This document shows, in pieces, positions 60,650 to 64,000 of a DNA stretch of 64,000 nt (within the stretch, counting starts at the first letter, position 1; every line of letters starts with the position of its first letter). A model generated the notes under the pieces. It was not told the DNA's origin and did not search any database. It worked only from the letters and a program-made list of their open reading frames with translations. Source of the stretch: VBWE01 sp943372645 (GTDB taxonomy: Bacteria; Bacteroidota; Bacteroidia; Palsa-965). The position numbers were made by a program, and so were the translations under genes. The stretch is from NCBI GenBank assembly GCA_943372645.1, contig CALRZN010000024.1, positions 1 to 64,000 on the forward strand, in the 5' to 3' direction.

Positions 60650-60880
60650 ATGACAGTAAAAGCAATAAAGAAACAAGTTGACCAATACCTGCCTCTGCTT
60701 TCTGAAAAACAGCAAAATTTAGTTCTTGAAATGATCAAGAGCTGGTTAAACGTAGATAAGGACACGAAGCGAATTTCCCGCAAACAATACAACAAAGAAA
60801 TTAATGAGGCTGTTGCTCGTATAGAAAAAGGCAATGCTGTTTCTCATAAAGCTGCCCTTAAGGAATTAGCTAAATGGTAA
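60650..60880 (+). CDS. Antitoxin of a RelE/ParE-type module
   Basis: 76 residues, typical Bacteroidota antitoxin: MTVKAIKKQVDQYLPLLSEKQQNLVLEMIKSWL followed by RISRKQYNKEINEAVARIEKGNAVSHKAALKELAKW. The C-terminal helix would wrap the toxin. The toxin frame begins at ATG 60874 inside its last codons, but is broken. Confidence 0.75.
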   Translation: MTVKAIKKQVDQYLPLLSEKQQNLVLEMIKSWLNVDKDTKRISRKQYNKEINEAVARIEKGNAVSHKAALKELAKW

Positions 60881-61006
60881 CCCCAGAATCCCTGCGAGTT
60901 GTTTGGGACAGAAAATGACTGAATCATTTCAAAGACATTCTTGCTTACCTTGAAAAGTAAAATAACAAAGGCTCTTACACCAGCACATTCAAGGGAAAAA
61001 CGTAAA
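60874..61006 (+). pseudogene. Broken ParE/RelE-type toxin remnant
   Basis: Starting at the ATG that overlaps the antitoxin stop, the frame reads MVTPESLRVVWDRK, stop, LNHFKDILAYLEK, stop, NNKGSYTSTFKGKT, stop. The pieces follow the usual N-terminal half of ParE toxins (VxWDxxAxxxFxxILxYL). Two internal stops and the loss of the C-terminal half show that it is inactive. The remnant ends a few bases before the duplicated PIG-L fragment at 61013. Confidence 0.75.
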
Positions 61007-61012
61007 GAAACA

Positions 61013-61074
61013 ATCCTGCCGCCGAAAATAAAGCTGCTGCGGATGCACAGCCCGCTCCGCTGAATCGAGCGTGG
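61013..61074 (-). pseudogene. Duplicated 3' end of the PIG-L gene
   Basis: 58 of 62 bases match 61337-61398, the last codons and stop of the PIG-L deacetylase gene. It lies 324 bases from the original in the same orientation. Confidence 0.85.
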
Positions 61075-61118
61075 TAGGAAAAACAAATAGAAATCATTTC
61101 GCTGTTCTCTTTATTTTG

Positions 61119-61316
61119 ATGTTGTCGCGGATTTTGTGCGGTGCAGGTGAGCGGGCTAATCCGTGACAGCATACGATTTGCGCGTGTGTAATTACCTGCC
61201 TGTTCACAATTCCCCGCGCTTAGGTCTGTGGTTCAGCACGGATTAGCACTTGTCAAGACGAAGGCATGAACCGCACTGAACCACACACAAAATCCGCGCT
61301 AACGTCATTTTATACT
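61119..61316. repeat. CGCGGATTTTGTG palindromic element, long copy
   Basis: Ends identical in layout to the copy at 50363 (GATGTTGTCGCGGATTTTGT ... CACAAAATCCGCGCTAACGT), but the interior is about 115 bases longer and contains its own perfect pair GCTAATCCGTG/CACGGATTAGC. It lies between the two copies of the PIG-L gene 3' end. Confidence 0.8.
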
Positions 61317-61339
61317 AACGATGTCGTATAGAAGTGATC

Positions 61340-62383
61340 CTACCGCCGAAAATAAAGCTGCTGCGGATGCACAGCCCGCTCCGCAGAATCAAGCGTAGCA
61401 TACAATTCATTGGTGCGGATAAAACCCAGCATCATGCCGCTCATTACATCCATCTGCGAAACGTGGCATTTAACGGCGGCCAGTTTCCGGTTTTCGGCTG
61501 CGGTATCAATAGCTGTGCGTGTCCATTTGTACGAATTGCCGATGATGGGCTGATTCAGCGCCATTTCAGGATGAAGACCGTGCGGAATGGGGTACTCGGT
61601 CAGATTCATCACCATGTCTTTAATAATGTAATCACCGCCGTGCACGATGTAGTTGCGCATGATGTTTGTTTTCTTCAGGCTTTCCATGGCTTTCACCACA
61701 AAGAAACTTGTTCCCATGTGGTCGGGCTGATTGTCAATCGGGGCCGGTGCATAAACGATGGTTGGGTTTAGTGAATCAATCAGTTTCTGGATATGCCGTT
61801 CGGCGTGGCGGCCGCAATAGTCTTCGCCGTAGGCCAGTGTACCGGTGTAGGGGCCTTTGCTCACTTTGCTGTAGGTGGATGTAACAACAGAATCAGGATA
61901 CGTAAACATCGGGATAATGGTACCATCACCATACCCCAGGAAGATCTGGTTTGCAGCAGGCACGTTTAAGGTGGTGGCCGCATTGCGTGCTTCGCCGATG
62001 CGTGTACGCCCGAGATCCATCATGGCTTCTGCATTGTGAAAAAGCAGTGTGTCGGCATTGGTGAGTGTGCCGTGGGCCACCAGGTAGGCGGCATCCAGTT
62101 CAAAGCCGTCGCCGGCACACATCCAGCAGATGTACACTTTTGCACCGGCCGCCAGCGCCATGGAAACGGTTCCGCCGTTGGATAAACTTTCATCATCCGG
62201 GTGCGGGGCAAACAGCAGCACCACATCGTTTGCCGTAAACGCAGGCGCATTCGGCAGCCCTGCTATATCGGCCTGTGCCTGTTTCTCTTCCGTTTTAATA
62301 AATGGCCACCAGCCGTTGAGCCACGAAAGAAAAAGATAAAGCGCAAGTATGCCGAAGCCGGAAGCAATGATTTTTGTTTTCAT
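61340..62383 (-). CDS. PIG-L family deacetylase
   Basis: 347 residues from ATG 62383. An N-terminal membrane anchor or signal segment (IIASGFGILALYLFLSWL) precedes the PIG-L domain: FAPHPDDESLSNGG with the zinc-binding His-Asp-Asp, and the third ligand in DNQPDHMGTSFFVV. Such enzymes remove N-acetyl groups from sugar derivatives; here the location is the cell envelope. The last bases are duplicated at 61013. Probably co-transcribed with the phosphoesterase gene, whose stop lies 22 bases upstream. Confidence 0.88.
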   Translation of the reverse strand: MKTKIIASGFGILALYLFLSWLNGWWPFIKTEEKQAQADIAGLPNAPAFTANDVVLLFAPHPDDESLSNGGTVSMALAAGAKVYICWMCAGDGFELDAAYLVAHGTLTNADTLLFHNAEAMMDLGRTRIGEARNAATTLNVPAANQIFLGYGDGTIIPMFTYPDSVVTSTYSKVSKGPYTGTLAYGEDYCGRHAERHIQKLIDSLNPTIVYAPAPIDNQPDHMGTSFFVVKAMESLKKTNIMRNYIVHGGDYIIKDMVMNLTEYPIPHGLHPEMALNQPIIGNSYKWTRTAIDTAAENRKLAAVKCHVSQMDVMSGMMLGFIRTNELYATLDSAERAVHPQQLYFRR

Positions 62384-62405
62384 GGATGATGCTGTTTGGT
62401 GTATG

Positions 62406-64000
62406 TTAATTTGTTTTTTTGTTTTCAATATAGTCCTGCAATTCCTGCAACGAGCCGAGTGCTTTCATTTCTTCCCAGATTCGCAGGTGTTCATCGCTGC
62501 CTTTTTTAGTGTTACTAATACCGTGTGCAAGCATGGATGCCATTCCTTTCTGCAGGTCATTTAAAGGCAGCTGCAGGTATGCTGCGGTTGTGTGTTCGGC
62601 AGCCGTATTGGGTGTGATTTTCTGCACAGCCGCATTTACAAGCTGATCTGAAATGATTCCGGAAAAGTCGGGAGCAACTGCAGCGCGTTTTCCCATTGCA
62701 CCGCCGGAAATATCAATGCCGCGCCAGCCTAAAATGGTTTTGATAAACGAGGTGTGATCGAAATCTGTTTTTTCCGGTGAGCGGAACACCATGCCATGCG
62801 GAATGCGCGGCGAAATCATAAGTGTAGGAACGCGCACCCCCAGCCGGCTGAAATCAAATCCTTCCGGCGAAACAATGTTATCGGGGCGGCGGGCATGCGG
62901 CGGCGCAACGTGATCCATGGTGCCGCCGTGTTCATCAAACGTGATAATAAAAAGCGTATCGGCCCAGGCAGCTGCATTGCTGGTGAGTGCCTCGTATATT
63001 TTATTGAGCATCGCTTCACCGGGCGCGAGGTTGGCCGTAGGATGATAATCGTTGCCGTTGCCGAAAATGCTGAAAAACCACGCCGGCTCCAGGTACGAAA
63101 ATGCAGACAGTGTTCCGCTTTTTGCGGCTTCCAGGAAATTTTCAAAAGGCTGCACACGTTGGGAGGTATCAATCATCGGATCGTTTTCAATGGCTGAAAA
63201 TTTCCACGATGTAAAACTGGTATCCACAATCCATTTGTCCTGGTAATAAATCGCCCAGTCGTTATCGCCGCTGTCGGAAAGCACATTAAACATCGTGCGC
63301 ATCTTAAACGTTGACAGGTATTCATTGTTTACCAGTCCGCTTGCTGTTCCTGCAAGCGAAAATGCACGGTTGGTATACGTCTGCGCGGGCACAGAACAAA
63401 ACCAGCGGTCGCTTACCGCATACGCTGCGGCGAGGGTAGAAATCACCGGCAGATCAAGCCAGGTGTAAAAACCCATGACCTGGTTCGGATCGGCGGCATC
63501 TTTTTGCGTGTAGTTTTGCAGAAAACCACCCATCGTCGGTTTATCATCCGGCGTGCCGGGATAAAAAATTTGTTCGTTGATGTTTTCCCAGCTTTCTTCC
63601 GGATCGGGATCGGGCGCATGCAGGTTTGCTGCTGACGGAATCGGGTATGCGGTTACGGTATTGCCGACAGCATCGGTATTGCTGAATGTTGGTACAGCCC
63701 CCAGTCCGTCAAAATCGGGACTGCTGTTTTCCGGGTAAACCACCGGCGGCGGTGATGTATAAAGTTGCCCGAGCAGATGATCAAACCCGCGGTTCTCGAG
63801 CATAAGCATCACCACATTTTTTATTCCCGGAAGAAATGAAGCAGGCTGATCGGCATACGCATTGCGCACAATGTGAAAGTGAACATAAAGCGGGTATGCG
63901 GGCAGCAACAGGCCGTTGGGAATAAAATCACGCATCAGCGGCGGCTGCGGTTCGCCCGAACCTGCTTCCAGGTAACAAACGCCGCCGTAGGCCATCAGCG
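62406..64000 (-). CDS. PF04185 phosphoesterase (phospholipase C/acid phosphatase-like), N-terminal end cut
   Basis: At least 529 residues; the frame is open to the window edge, so the start may lie beyond 64000. Metal-binding motifs of the family are present: VVMLMLENRGFDHLLG, then FIITFDEHGGTMDHVAPP with the Asp/Glu/His ligands, VPTLMISPRIPHGMV and the final HTSFIKTILGWRG. Members hydrolyse phospholipids or other phosphate esters. The residues before ENR hold about 65 unassigned positions and no visible signal peptide. Confidence 0.85.
   Translation of the reverse strand, partial: LMAYGGVCYLEAGSGEPQPPLMRDFIPNGLLLPAYPLYVHFHIVRNAYADQPASFLPGIKNVVMLMLENRGFDHLLGQLYTSPPPVVYPENSSPDFDGLGAVPTFSNTDAVGNTVTAYPIPSAANLHAPDPDPEESWENINEQIFYPGTPDDKPTMGGFLQNYTQKDAADPNQVMGFYTWLDLPVISTLAAAYAVSDRWFCSVPAQTYTNRAFSLAGTASGLVNNEYLSTFKMRTMFNVLSDSGDNDWAIYYQDKWIVDTSFTSWKFSAIENDPMIDTSQRVQPFENFLEAAKSGTLSAFSYLEPAWFFSIFGNGNDYHPTANLAPGEAMLNKIYEALTSNAAAWADTLFIITFDEHGGTMDHVAPPHARRPDNIVSPEGFDFSRLGVRVPTLMISPRIPHGMVFRSPEKTDFDHTSFIKTILGWRGIDISGGAMGKRAAVAPDFSGIISDQLVNAAVQKITPNTAAEHTTAAYLQLPLNDLQKGMASMLAHGISNTKKGSDEHLRIWEEMKALGSLQELQDYIENKKTN

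Overview
The window is a stretch of a Bacteroidota chromosome. Several independent signs agree: five secreted proteins carry type IX secretion (T9SS) C-terminal sorting domains; PorT-type T9SS proteins are encoded beside ubiE; the primary sigma factor is short and lacks region 1.1; a TamL-type lipoprotein, DUF4476 and a class I fructose-bisphosphate aldolase are present; and many genes are preceded by the Bacteroidota -7 box TAnnTTTG, with little sign of Shine-Dalgarno sites. A class III PHA synthase (PhaC/PhaE) suggests polyhydroxyalkanoate storage. The order or family cannot be fixed from sequence alone. No rRNA, CRISPR array, transposase or integrase gene was seen.

Layout. 1-7.3 kb: T9SS cargo (an HYR-repeat protein cut by the window edge, a CotH/lamin-tail protein, a small beta-domain protein, an arylsulfotransferase-like protein) and an ATP-grasp enzyme. 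7.6-13.5 kb: a LytTR response regulator with its LytS-type kinase, a secreted PHB-depolymerase-type esterase, a putative secreted cysteine peptidase with an overlapping partner gene, and a nucleoid-associated protein. 13.5-16.9 kb: an AT-rich Hachiman-like defence pair (hamA/hamB) beside tRNA-Leu(UAG), with two eroded copies of the tRNA 3' end between them. 17-22.6 kb: an alpha/beta hydrolase, phaC, phaE and a MaoC-type hydratase. 22.7-41.4 kb: mostly core genes (LTA-synthase-like protein, rpe, primary sigma factor, pnp, rpsO, accD, fbaB, rhomboid, tamL, a TrmH-type methyltransferase) and a TPR-SpoIIE phosphatase. 41.4-44.3 kb: an AT-rich run of four small accessory genes, starting with one bracketed by direct repeats of the neighbouring gene's 3' end. 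44.4-58.3 kb: apaG, ubiE, two porT paralogues, a FAD oxidoreductase, a DUF4476 protein, a sigma/membrane-partner pair, a DUF2779 nuclease, proC and mutS. 58.3-61.3 kb: a second AT-rich island with a candidate PD-(D/E)XK defence nuclease, a lone XkdF-like protein and a decayed toxin-antitoxin module. 61.3-64 kb: a PIG-L deacetylase and a PF04185 phosphoesterase.

The least explained signal lies between the genes. At least ten different families of palindromic, often internally repeated elements occupy the intergenic spacers. In two places the 3' end of a host gene is directly repeated on the far side of an inserted stretch, and a looser version occurs at tRNA-Leu. This suggests small elements that target gene 3' ends and leave the target gene intact. 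All function calls rest on motifs and family knowledge; no database search was possible.
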